NCBI GenBank assembly: GCA_964497715.1
Contig: CAZCDH010000016.1
Span: 1-10,914, forward strand
Origin: JABHIB01 sp964497715
GTDB lineage: Archaea > Nanobdellota > Nanobdellia > SCGC-AAA011-G17 > PNOQ01
Length of the DNA: 10,914 nt
Direction of reading: 5' to 3'
A program made the translations under genes and the position numbers. Shown piece after piece: positions 1 to 6,640 of the stretch; the first letter of the stretch is position 1, and every line of letters begins with the position of its first letter. The notes under the pieces are model-generated. The model worked only from the letters and a program-made list of their open reading frames with translations. It searched no databases and had not been told where the DNA came from.

Positions 1-1
1 C

Positions 2-472
2 GATGATGAATGTGGAGATGATGAAGTAAACCAAGATGATGAAGAGTGTGATGGTATTGATTTAGAAGATAAAACTTGTGCCATTGTTGGATTTGATAGT
101 GGTGATTTGAGTTGTTATGATAATTGTACATTTGATAGTTCTGCTTGTGTTGGAACTGGTCCAGAGTGTGGTAATGGATTAAAAGAGTATGGAGAGGCAT
201 GTGATTCTGAGGATATAGCTCTTAATTCTTGTTCTGATCTTGGTTTTGATTATGGTGTTTTAAGTTGTTCTGATTGTAGTTATGATATTTCTGAGTGTTT
301 TTATGAAATTGAAAATAATGAGACTGGTGTAGAGGGAGATCCAACTGAACTTGCATTAGATTATAGTGTTTGGTTGATAATAGGATTTGCGGTAATAATT
401 TTGATTTTTATTACATTATCAATTTACAAGAAGTATGGTTATAAGGGGATCTATCGAGATAAGTATGATTAA
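2..472 (+). CDS. Cys-rich repeat surface protein with C-terminal membrane anchor (5'-partial)
   Basis: The frame is open from the window edge, so this is the last 156 residues of a longer protein; an internal TTG at 107 is not a credible start because the cysteine pattern continues upstream of it. Two tandem repeats are visible (nt 11-148 and 167-298), each with six cysteines. They follow the pattern CGxGxxxxxExCD, about 8 residues, C, about 3 residues, GFxxGxLxC, 2-3 residues, CxxDxSxC, seen in repetitive secreted proteins of myxobacteria and many uncultured archaea. An acidic linker with an N-E-T sequon follows. A hydrophobic segment (about nt 365-424) and a short basic tail then give a C-terminal anchor with the repeats outside. 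The six cysteines per unit probably form three disulfides (inference). Ligand and function are unknown. Confidence 0.8.
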   Translation, partial: DDECGDDEVNQDDEECDGIDLEDKTCAIVGFDSGDLSCYDNCTFDSSACVGTGPECGNGLKEYGEACDSEDIALNSCSDLGFDYGVLSCSDCSYDISECFYEIENNETGVEGDPTELALDYSVWLIIGFAVIILIFITLSIYKKYGYKGIYRDKYD

Positions 473-487
473 TTATGGATAGTAAAG

Positions 488-495
488 TATTTTAA
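488..495 (+). promoter_or_regulatory. TATA box for the E1-like gene (leaderless)
   Basis: TATTTTAA is centred about 26 nt before the ATG at 518. This is the usual archaeal distance from TATA box to transcription start, so the transcript would begin at or next to the start codon. No Shine-Dalgarno sequence precedes the ATG, which agrees with a leaderless message. It is assigned by eye. Confidence 0.5.
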
Positions 496-517
496 GCATT
501 TGTTCTAGTATTGTATT

Positions 518-1444
518 ATGGATTTATCGAGGCAAGAATTAGTTATCGGAAAAGAAGCTCAAAAAAAGTTAGAGCAATCTAAAGTTGCAATAGTTGGGCT
601 TGGGGCAACTGGAAGTCTTACTTCTGAGTTGTTAGTTAGGTCAGGTGTAAAAAAACTGATTCTTATAGATAGAGATTATATCGAGAGTTCAAATTTACAA
701 AGGCAGCATATGTTCGTTGTTTCTGATGTTGGCGAACCTAAAGTTAAAGTTTCTGAAAAATATTTAAAAAAAATAAATTCTAAAATTAAAGTAAAATCTT
801 ATTTTGATAATTTGGATCATTCTAATATTGATTTGATAGGTGCAGATTTAGTTCTGGATTGTACAGATAATCTCCAAACAAGATTCTTGATAAATGATTA
901 TTGCAAAAAGAATAAAATAGATTGGATTTTTTCTTCGGCAATAAAAGGTCATGGGTATGTGTTTAATGTTTTATCTAACGGTCCCTGTTTTAATTGTGTT
1001 TTTGGAAATTTGAGTAGTTCCGATACTTGTGAAACTGTTGGTGTAATGAATACAATAACTTCTTTAATTTCTTCTTTACAAGTTAACGAGGCTATTAAAT
1101 TATTGATTGATAGAGAACCAGAAAATGATTTGATTTATGTGAATATTGATAAGAATAATATTCTCAAGATTAAAGTAAATAAGAAAAAAAGTTGTGAAGT
1201 TTGTAATGGAAGATATGATTACCTGTCTGGAGAGAAAAAACAAAAGTCGGTAAAACTCTGTGGGCACGGAAATTATTTATTTGAAAAGAAAAAAAAGATA
1301 GATAAGAAAAAGTTCAAAAAAATAAAGGATTGGGGAGAGGTTTTTAGATACAAAGAAATGACAGTTTTCCCAGATAAAATATTGATTAGAACTAAAACTA
1401 AAAAAGAGGCAGAGATTCTTTATTCTAAGTATATTGGTAATTGA
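518..1444 (+). CDS. E1-like/MoeB/ThiF-family activating enzyme for a ubiquitin-like sulfur carrier
   Basis: Predicted cytosolic enzyme that adenylates the C-terminal glycine of a beta-grasp carrier, preparing it for thiocarboxylation or conjugation. The 308 residues show a Rossmann nucleotide-binding motif VGLGATGS (26-33), LIDRD (49-53), the arginine motif NLQRQ (59-63), a lysine-bearing PKVKV (74-78) and DCTDN (114-118). Two zinc pairs are present, C157/C160 and C226/C229, with a candidate catalytic cysteine C171 in TCETVGV. The C-terminal part (about 245-308) ends in TVFPDKILIRT...LYSKYIG, an extension found on many archaeal and Firmicutes MoeB/ThiF proteins. All expected motifs are intact. 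The last 25 bases overlap the 3' end of the convergent kinase gene. The GG-ending carrier encoded at 1943-2140 is the obvious partner (inference). MoeB, ThiF and UbaA/ElsA roles cannot be separated from sequence alone. Confidence 0.88.
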   Translation: MDLSRQELVIGKEAQKKLEQSKVAIVGLGATGSLTSELLVRSGVKKLILIDRDYIESSNLQRQHMFVVSDVGEPKVKVSEKYLKKINSKIKVKSYFDNLDHSNIDLIGADLVLDCTDNLQTRFLINDYCKKNKIDWIFSSAIKGHGYVFNVLSNGPCFNCVFGNLSSSDTCETVGVMNTITSLISSLQVNEAIKLLIDREPENDLIYVNIDKNNILKIKVNKKKSCEVCNGRYDYLSGEKKQKSVKLCGHGNYLFEKKKKIDKKKFKKIKDWGEVFRYKEMTVFPDKILIRTKTKKEAEILYSKYIGN

Positions 1445-1938
1445 ACAACTATGTCATCTAAGAAGGAGTTCATTTCTCGTTTATTTTGTATTCTAATAAT
1501 TTTATTATCATATTCTTCAACTACTTGTTCATACTCTTTATAGCCATCTTGTTTTTTATATTTTCTAACTGCTTTTACTAGATTCATTGTATCGATAAAT
1601 TTTTCATCTGCCCCTTCTTTTCTTCTTTTGTGAAATCTTTTCATTAGTCTGTATGTTAGTACTGGCAATGGCGCATCAACCCAGATTAATAATTCGCTTT
1701 CTTTTATTGCATCGCTTACCCAGTTTGTGTACACTCCTTCCATGATCCAACTGTCTTCTTGGCAGATGTTTTCTAGAATTCTTTTTCTTTCAAGTTCATC
1801 ACGCTTGATGTCATATTTTCTTTCCCAGAATATGTCATCGAGATCATAATGGAATATGTGTAATTTAGAAGATAGATTTTTTGCTAAGTGGGTTTTCCCA
1901 CTTCCTGATGGTCCGATTATGTGTATTTTATTTTTCAT
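1420..1938 (-). CDS. FlaR-like P-loop kinase / adenylate kinase-related protein
   Basis: A 172-residue P-loop NTPase. Walker A is GPSGSGKT (9-16) directly after the first beta strand. DLDDIFW (32-38) and WIMEGVY (64-70) are the substrate-side motifs of the FlaR/'topology modulation protein' and adenylate kinase-like group, and a basic lid-like region RFHKRRKE lies near 101-108. Members are small soluble kinases; the name comes from a DNA supercoiling phenotype and the true substrate is generally unknown. It is the third gene of the minus-strand operon, starting 4 nt after the sulfur-carrier stop with no clear Shine-Dalgarno, so translation is probably coupled. Its 3' end overlaps the convergent E1-like gene by 25 bases. 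A role in the sulfur relay is only suggested by position. Confidence 0.75.
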   Translation of the reverse strand: MKNKIHIIGPSGSGKTHLAKNLSSKLHIFHYDLDDIFWERKYDIKRDELERKRILENICQEDSWIMEGVYTNWVSDAIKESELLIWVDAPLPVLTYRLMKRFHKRRKEGADEKFIDTMNLVKAVRKYKKQDGYKEYEQVVEEYDNKIIRIQNKREMNSFLDDIVVQLPIYLE

Positions 1939-1942
1939 TCTT

Positions 1943-2140
1943 TTATCCGCCAGATACTACGGATAAGAATTTTAGTTCGTCCTGATCTTTTAGTGTTGTA
2001 TTCTCGGTTACGAGCTCTCCATTCTTAACAATTATCACCTCTCCTAAACTAATATTTAGTTTTTTAGATATCTCTTTTATTGTGTTTGCTTCTATTTCAA
2101 CATTTTGTTTTGATTTTTCGTCAAATACTTTGATTTTCAT
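1943..2140 (-). CDS. Ubiquitin-like beta-grasp sulfur carrier (MoaD/ThiS/SAMP type)
   Basis: A 65-residue protein with the alternating strand pattern of a beta-grasp fold. It opens with a KIKVF strand, has a central helix (TIKEISKKLNIS), then an IIVKNGELV hairpin, and ends FLSVVSGG. The terminal Gly-Gly is the defining feature of MoaD, ThiS, TtuB and archaeal SAMP proteins: an E1-like enzyme adenylates it and it carries sulfur as a thiocarboxylate, and in SAMPs it can also be conjugated to lysines. Its ATG overlaps the TGA of the upstream thiolase gene (ATGA), indicating translational coupling. With the thiolase upstream and the activating enzyme opposite, a TtuB/Urm1-like role in tRNA thiolation is more likely than molybdopterin or thiamine synthesis. 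This is inferred from context. Confidence 0.85.
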   Translation of the reverse strand: MKIKVFDEKSKQNVEIEANTIKEISKKLNISLGEVIIVKNGELVTENTTLKDQDELKFLSVVSGG

Positions 2141-3051
2141 TTTTTTATTAGCTCCACATATTTACAGGTTTGACATTTTTCTTTTGAAGTAGGTTCTCCA
2201 CAAACATTACAATATGTTATGTCTTGTTTTTTATAACTTTCTTTTAGTAAAGGTAGTGTTTCTAAGAATGAATGTATTATAGAACTCTTCGTACTAGGAT
2301 ATTCTGAGTTTAATTTATTTAGTGCATCTCTAACTTTACTTCTGAATGAATCTTCTGCGTAAGGGCACTCGTTAAATGGAGTTGCAAGCTCGTTTATGAA
2401 TGCATAAGTCATAATCTCTTTTTCTGTTAGAAAATATAATGGTTTTATTCTTCTTACGAACTTTTTATCATCTTTTATTCCAGTTAGTGGGCCCAATCTT
2501 GAAGATGCAGCAACATTATTTCTGAACTGATTCATTAAGATAGTTTGTGTTTCATCGTCTAAGTTGTGTCCTGTTGCTAAAATATCTATTTTATTTCTCT
2601 GTGCCTCTTTGTTCAATAGATATCTTCTGAATACTCCGCATACACTACATGGTTTTATATCTATTTTTTTTAAAATTTGATCTAAAGTCATCCCAAACTC
2701 TTTCTTATAGCTTGTAATTTTCAGAGGGATGTCATTTTCTTTACAGAACTTCTTTGCGAATTTCAAAGTTTCATCTCTATATCCTTTAATTCCTTCATCT
2801 ATTGCAATTGCTATTACTTTTGTTGTTCTTTGTTGTTCTGCTAATGATTTTAGAATTTTTAGAGTGACCATAGAGTCCTTTCCTCCAGATAGTGCGACTC
2901 CAACTGTATCTCCTTTGTTGAATAATTTGTATATTCTGATTGTTTTTCTTACTTTTTTCTCAAAATATCTTATGAAACATTTTTTACAAAGAGAGATATT
3001 ACAATTTGGAAGATGAATTACAGGTTTTTCTCTACATTTTCTACATGTCAT
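2137..3051 (-). CDS. tRNA 2-thiouridine synthase of the NcsA/Ctu1-TtuA family
   Basis: PP-loop ATPase that would activate a tRNA uridine by adenylation and replace its 2-oxygen with sulfur. From the ATG at 3051 it has 304 residues. An N-terminal zinc ribbon uses C3/C6 and C22/C25, and the PP-loop is SGGKDS (55-60). GHNLDDE begins at 161. C135 and C138 (CSVC) with C229 (ECPY) match the three [4Fe-4S] ligands known in TtuA. A C-terminal zinc ribbon uses C281/C284 and C293/C296. The stretch after C229 (SFRSKVRDALNKL) looks more like Ncs6/Ctu1 (wobble U34) than Thermus/Pyrococcus TtuA (U54), so the target position is left open. A TTG five codons upstream is possible, but the TATA box lies about 26 nt before the ATG, and MTCRKC is a typical family start. 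Confidence 0.9.
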   Translation of the reverse strand: MTCRKCREKPVIHLPNCNISLCKKCFIRYFEKKVRKTIRIYKLFNKGDTVGVALSGGKDSMVTLKILKSLAEQQRTTKVIAIAIDEGIKGYRDETLKFAKKFCKENDIPLKITSYKKEFGMTLDQILKKIDIKPCSVCGVFRRYLLNKEAQRNKIDILATGHNLDDETQTILMNQFRNNVAASSRLGPLTGIKDDKKFVRRIKPLYFLTEKEIMTYAFINELATPFNECPYAEDSFRSKVRDALNKLNSEYPSTKSSIIHSFLETLPLLKESYKKQDITYCNVCGEPTSKEKCQTCKYVELIKK

Positions 3052-3073
3052 GAGAATTCTGTTCAAAAAATAG

Positions 3074-3081
3074 ATTTATAA
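3074..3081 (-). promoter_or_regulatory. TATA box for the thiolase-carrier-kinase operon (leaderless)
   Basis: Read on the minus strand, TTATAAAT is centred about 26 nt before the ATG at 3051, placing the transcription start at or next to the start codon. There is no Shine-Dalgarno in front of that ATG. The spacing also argues against the TTG at 3066 as start, because transcription would begin downstream of it. Confidence 0.55.
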
Positions 3082-3130
3082 GGTTTACTAGGTTCCATAA
3101 TTTGCAGATATTTTGGAGTTTTTGTTTAAA

Positions 3131-3146
3131 GAAACACTTAAATATA
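3131..3146 (+). promoter_or_regulatory. BRE + TATA promoter of the LysM/repeat operon
   Basis: GAAACAC followed by TTAAATATA resembles an archaeal purine-rich BRE and TATA pair. The transcription start would fall near 3168, leaving a leader of about 40 nt, unlike the leaderless promoters elsewhere in the window. It shares the 3052-3207 gap with the divergent thiolase promoter; nothing else is recognised in that gap. Confidence 0.6.
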
Positions 3147-3195
3147 GAAACTTATCACTAAATAGTAATAAATATCAAAATAATTTTATAATTTT

Positions 3196-3200
3196 GGAGG
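3196..3200 (+). promoter_or_regulatory. Shine-Dalgarno GGAGG for the 864-residue gene
   Basis: GGAGG lies 7 nt before the ATG at 3208. It is one of the strongest ribosome binding sites in the window, fixes the start codon and suggests the protein is made in quantity. Confidence 0.75.
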
Positions 3201-3207
3201 AAATACA

Positions 3208-5802
3208 ATGGCAAGAAGAAAAAGAAAAGATGATTCGGAACAATCAGGCGTAGGTAATTTTACAAAAGGTGAGGTTAGAGATACTCAATATGAGCATGGA
3301 ACTATGTGGAATAAAATGATTAACACACTATCTGGTAGATCTATAAAGAAAGGAGTATTAGGTCTAGCTGCTGCAGGTTTGATAGGTTATGGAGGTATGA
3401 AGGGTGTTGAACATTATGACTCTATGAATGCTGCTAGGGAGTTTGTTGAAGAACAAATAAGAACTGAACAACTTGAAATAAAAAATCATGAACTTTTACT
3501 TAAAAAAGAATCTGATCTAGTTGAAAAATCAAAACAATATCTTGCAGATGGTTCATTTGCACAAGCGGATTTTACTTTGAATATTGCCGAGTCCTTGAGA
3601 AAGGGAGAACAATATCCTGGATTAAGATCAGATATTGCTAATGCTGTTGTTGCCGATAATATCGAAACTGAAAGATTAGGGGAGATTTCAAGAGTTAGAA
3701 ATGGTCTTGAAGAGCTTAGTGTTGAAGATAAAACTTCAGATTATGAAATAAAATACGGAGATAGTCTTTGGAATTTGGCTCCAAAAGTGTGGTCTGCTAG
3801 AAATGGAGATGCTGTTCCAAATATGGCTAAAGGCTCTAGTGATTTTATAGAAGTTTATTCCATCTGGGAAGGATTAGTTGATAATGTATCTCAAAATGGT
3901 AGTTCTGCAAATGATTTAGAAGTTGGACAAATAATTAAGATTCCATCAAGTTATAGTGAAGTTGCTTCAGTAAATGAAAGAAATGTTATTGGTTTATCTG
4001 AGGAATTACTTAGTGTGGCTGAGTTGGAGAATAGTTTGTTAACTAATGATTATGATTCTGCTTTGAATATTGTTCAAGGTTTGGATGGAGATTATTCTGA
4101 ACTGGAAAATAGAATTAATGCTCAGAAATCTGATTATAATAAAAAACAATCCGAATTAGAATTAACTACTAAAATTTCAAATTGTTTAGAAGATTGTAAT
4201 AGTTTCTTATCTGGTGGAGAATTTGGATCTGCTTTAGAGAGTGTTAAGGAAGCTGAAGAACTTTCTGGTTATACCTTTGAGTTCTTTAGAGAAAAAATTA
4301 GCAAGGCTAGAGATAGCGAATTATTATTTGAAGATAGGGCTGCTAAAGTTGATAGTCTTAGAAGAAGTGTTGAGGATTTTGGAGATTTAGAAGGTTCAGC
4401 TGGTGCACTTTCGGAATTGAGAAAAGATTATGATAGTCTTGGTGAAAAAGCTAGAACTCTTGATAAAGTTGATAGCGAAGTTAGTGAATTTGGAGAGTAT
4501 GAAACTGCTAAACTTTCATTTGATGCTGGAGATTATCTCACAGCTTTAGATAGCATTAGATCTGCAAAAGTTATGAATGCTGATAATTATTCAAGAACTG
4601 AAGATAGTGCTCAGAGTTTAGAATATTCTGAACTTGAAGCTAAAATCAATGCGGCAATCTTTGGAGAGTATAAAACTGAAGTTGAGGATTTAATTGAAGG
4701 TGGAGAGTATTTGGCTGCTTTAGATAAATTAGGAGAAGCTAGCGAATATGGGGATATAGAAGCTGGTGAAGATGCTTTATTATTACAAAAAGCAAAATTC
4801 AAATTAGCTATAAGGTATAAAAATGAAGCTGAAGAGTTATTTAGTGCTGGAAAAGAGAGAGCGGCACTAGATAAACTTGAAGAGAGCTTGGGTTATGCTA
4901 AGTTTTATGGACAATTCGCTTTAATGGAAACAATGGTTGAAGATGTTGCTTCTAACTATGAACTTGAAATTGAATCATATAAAGGATCTGGAGATTTTGT
5001 CGAAGCTATAGAACAATTAGATTCTTATGAGAAAAAATTAAGTATAACTAGAGATGACTTAAGGGCACCTTTGGTTGAAGGTAGAAATGCTGAGTTTGTT
5101 GAAGAAGCGAGCGAATTATTTGCTAGTGGGGATTTTGAAGGAAGTTTGGATTCTATACTTAATGGAGAAGAAGTTGCTGGAAGCATTTATGGAGATCTCA
5201 GAACCTCTGTAGTCGATAGTCTTTTGAATATTTATAAAAAAGATGCTAATGAATTTATATCTGAAGGAAATCTTAGTGGTGCAACTGATATAGCAAACTT
5301 TGCTAAAAAAAGAACTGGAACTGAACTTCAAGATGTTAGAAATCTTATAGATTCAGAATATATGAGTATTGAAGAGAACAATTTTAATCGTGCAGAGTTT
5401 ATGTTTGGAATTGGAGATTATAGTGGGGCTATCTCATCCCTTAATGCTGCAGAAGATATAAGTTTTGAAGGAAAGTATTCCGACTTAAGAAGTTCAATTA
5501 ATGATAAACTTGAAATCTTAGGTAGATATGAATCTATTGATAGCGATAATTTAAGTGTTGTATCAAGAAAAGGAGAGAGTGTATGGAATTTGGCTGAAAC
5601 TTATCTTGAAACAAAAGAGAACAGAGAGTTTGATCTAGATTATGGGGGTGGAGATTATAAAAATAAACCTAAAGATTTAGTTAGTTTGGCAAATTATGTT
5701 ATGGAAATAACTAAATTGAATGATGTAGAAAATCCTTATGAGGATTTGAAAGAAGGTAGTGTTATAACATTACCAAAAAATTATTTACGGGAGGAAAAAT
5801 AA
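3208..5802 (+). CDS. Membrane-anchored protein with two LysM-like domains flanking about 11 helical repeats
   Basis: An 864-residue acidic protein. The basic start MARRKRK precedes one short glycine-rich hydrophobic segment (about 49-67), so the remainder is probably outside the membrane. A helical stretch (72-165) is followed by a LysM-like domain (about 179-247: YEIKYGDSLWNLA...LEVGQIIKIPS). A second LysM-like domain closes the protein (about 784-856: VVSRKGESVWNLAE...LKEGSVITLPK). Repeats of 46-58 residues built on G-[DEN]-[YF]-x-x-A-[LI] occur at about 115, 280, 337, 392 (weak), 441, 499, 548, 595, 641, 687 and 736, resembling degenerate TPR helical pairs. LysM domains usually bind N-acetylglucosamine-containing glycans. 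What they bind in an archaeon lacking peptidoglycan is unclear; surface glycan, S-layer or host cell are guesses. The gene heads a three-gene operon. I do not recognise the full architecture. Confidence 0.75.
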   Translation: MARRKRKDDSEQSGVGNFTKGEVRDTQYEHGTMWNKMINTLSGRSIKKGVLGLAAAGLIGYGGMKGVEHYDSMNAAREFVEEQIRTEQLEIKNHELLLKKESDLVEKSKQYLADGSFAQADFTLNIAESLRKGEQYPGLRSDIANAVVADNIETERLGEISRVRNGLEELSVEDKTSDYEIKYGDSLWNLAPKVWSARNGDAVPNMAKGSSDFIEVYSIWEGLVDNVSQNGSSANDLEVGQIIKIPSSYSEVASVNERNVIGLSEELLSVAELENSLLTNDYDSALNIVQGLDGDYSELENRINAQKSDYNKKQSELELTTKISNCLEDCNSFLSGGEFGSALESVKEAEELSGYTFEFFREKISKARDSELLFEDRAAKVDSLRRSVEDFGDLEGSAGALSELRKDYDSLGEKARTLDKVDSEVSEFGEYETAKLSFDAGDYLTALDSIRSAKVMNADNYSRTEDSAQSLEYSELEAKINAAIFGEYKTEVEDLIEGGEYLAALDKLGEASEYGDIEAGEDALLLQKAKFKLAIRYKNEAEELFSAGKERAALDKLEESLGYAKFYGQFALMETMVEDVASNYELEIESYKGSGDFVEAIEQLDSYEKKLSITRDDLRAPLVEGRNAEFVEEASELFASGDFEGSLDSILNGEEVAGSIYGDLRTSVVDSLLNIYKKDANEFISEGNLSGATDIANFAKKRTGTELQDVRNLIDSEYMSIEENNFNRAEFMFGIGDYSGAISSLNAAEDISFEGKYSDLRSSINDKLEILGRYESIDSDNLSVVSRKGESVWNLAETYLETKENREFDLDYGGGDYKNKPKDLVSLANYVMEITKLNDVENPYEDLKEGSVITLPKNYLREEK

Positions 5803-5803
5803 A

Positions 5804-6088
5804 ATGTCATATCAAAGAGCAATAATAAATTGTCAAAGATGTTACGATAGTGTAGATTATGGAGTTAAATTCGGAAGATCTCAACCTAGTGATAAGGTTC
5901 ATGAACTAAGAAATGATGCAATGGAATCCTTGGAAAGTGTGCTTTCTAGAATTTCTGAGAATGATCCTGTAGAGGTTGTTGAGTCTTGTACAACTGCTTT
6001 AACTGAGTGTCTTAATTGTAAATATGTTGGTCCAAGAATTGTTGAAGTTCTAGAAGAGTATATCAGTACATTTAGTGAGGAAAAATAA
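5804..6088 (+). CDS. Small CxxC-containing protein, unknown function
   Basis: A 94-residue protein starting 1 nt after the previous stop, with GGGAGG (5789-5794) 9 nt before its ATG. It has five cysteines: C10 and C13 in CQRC, C62, and C69 and C72 in CLNC. The two CxxC pairs could hold a zinc ion or form disulfides. There is no signal peptide or membrane segment, so it looks cytosolic and mostly helical, with an acidic tail ending SEEK. I recognise no family. The tight coupling to the LysM/repeat gene and the next small gene suggests joint expression, but no shared task can be read from the sequence. Confidence 0.65.
   Translation: MSYQRAIINCQRCYDSVDYGVKFGRSQPSDKVHELRNDAMESLESVLSRISENDPVEVVESCTTALTECLNCKYVGPRIVEVLEEYISTFSEEK
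6077..6080 (+). promoter_or_regulatory. Shine-Dalgarno deciding the start of the 68-residue gene
   Basis: GAGG lies 9 nt before the ATG at 6090, the same spacing as in front of the ATG at 5804. The in-frame GTG at 6075 overlaps this site and is rejected as a start. Confidence 0.6.
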
Positions 6089-6089
6089 A

Positions 6090-6296
6090 ATGTCAATTTG
6101 TAACAAAATAAACGAAATTAATGATTCAATTGAACAGTTTAAATTTGATGAAGCTGTAAGATACGTGGATTGGAAGATAGAACAAGGAGATGTTCATGCT
6201 GCACGCAGAGAGGCCTTAAATTATGGGAGTGAGTTAATGGATCATTTCGAAGATAAAATAATAAATTATGACTATTTCAAATTATTATCTCTGTGA
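6090..6296 (+). CDS. Small helical protein resembling a single repeat unit, unknown function
   Basis: Starting at the ATG at 6090 gives 68 residues, 1 nt after the previous stop. The pattern FKFDEAVRYVDWKIEQGDVHAA, broken here as FKFDEAV then QGDVHAARREA, recalls one or two TPR-like helices and loosely echoes the repeats of the 864-residue protein two genes upstream. It has no signal or membrane segment. It ends the operon, overlapping the 3' end of the convergent DUF6122-like gene by 20 bases. I recognise no family; an accessory protein cut down from repeat material is a guess. Confidence 0.6.
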   Translation: MSICNKINEINDSIEQFKFDEAVRYVDWKIEQGDVHAARREALNYGSELMDHFEDKIINYDYFKLLSL

Positions 6297-6639
6297 TGTG
6301 TTGGATGTAATCAAGAATTAAGTGTATAACAGTACCTATCATCAACCAGAATAGGAATTTTAATTTATTATTTTTATTTTTTAAAAAATAAAGTATTAAT
6401 GAACTAATAAGAAATATATTGAATGATAGTATGTTGTGCAGAGGATAGTTATTTATTGATGTGCAAGTTCCTATGCCTCCTGGACAAATGCTTCCAAACC
6501 AATCAACTTTTCCGATTATTCTATAATAAATTTTATCTAAGTCTATTAAGTTACCTGCCAGTAATCCATAAAGAATTGTTTTATCTTTTTTTATGAAAAA
6601 GTATATTGCTATTGGTAAAATGTAGTGTAAAAACCACAT
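6277..6639 (-). CDS. DUF6122-like integral membrane protein (putative metal-binding)
   Basis: A 120-residue protein with three or four hydrophobic segments (about 4-16, 22-33, 70-86 and 96-111). H5, D33 and D35 in LIDLD, H68 in YPLH, and H106 with D110 in HLILD match the histidine and aspartate pattern of small DUF6122/YdjM-like membrane proteins, described as putative metal-dependent hydrolases. The order of those residues and the near-complete length fit DUF6122. The activity of the family is not established. It is the last gene of the RNase/DsbA-like operon and starts 1 nt after the previous stop. The extra stretch WFGSICPGGIGTC (47-59), with two cysteines, sits between D35 and H68. Confidence 0.6.
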   Translation of the reverse strand: MWFLHYILPIAIYFFIKKDKTILYGLLAGNLIDLDKIYYRIIGKVDWFGSICPGGIGTCTSINNYPLHNILSFNIFLISSLILYFLKNKNNKLKFLFWLMIGTVIHLILDYIQHITEIII

Positions 6640-6640
6640 A

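Noticed and set aside
3052..3066. TTG at 3066 as start of the tRNA thiolase
   Set aside because: The TATA box at 3074-3081 would place the transcript start downstream of the TTG, and family members begin close to the first zinc cysteines, as with the ATG at 3051.
3208..5802. Repeats in the 864-residue gene as a CRISPR array or DNA tandem repeat
   Set aside because: The similarity is at protein level with 46-58 residue spacing and diverged nucleotides; there are no identical direct repeats with spacers.
6373..6392. Perfect 20-base AT palindrome (T-rich then A-rich arms)
   Set aside because: It lies inside the DUF6122-like gene where lysine/asparagine/phenylalanine codons create it. It may help end the plus-strand operon through its T-tract, but nothing else supports a functional site.
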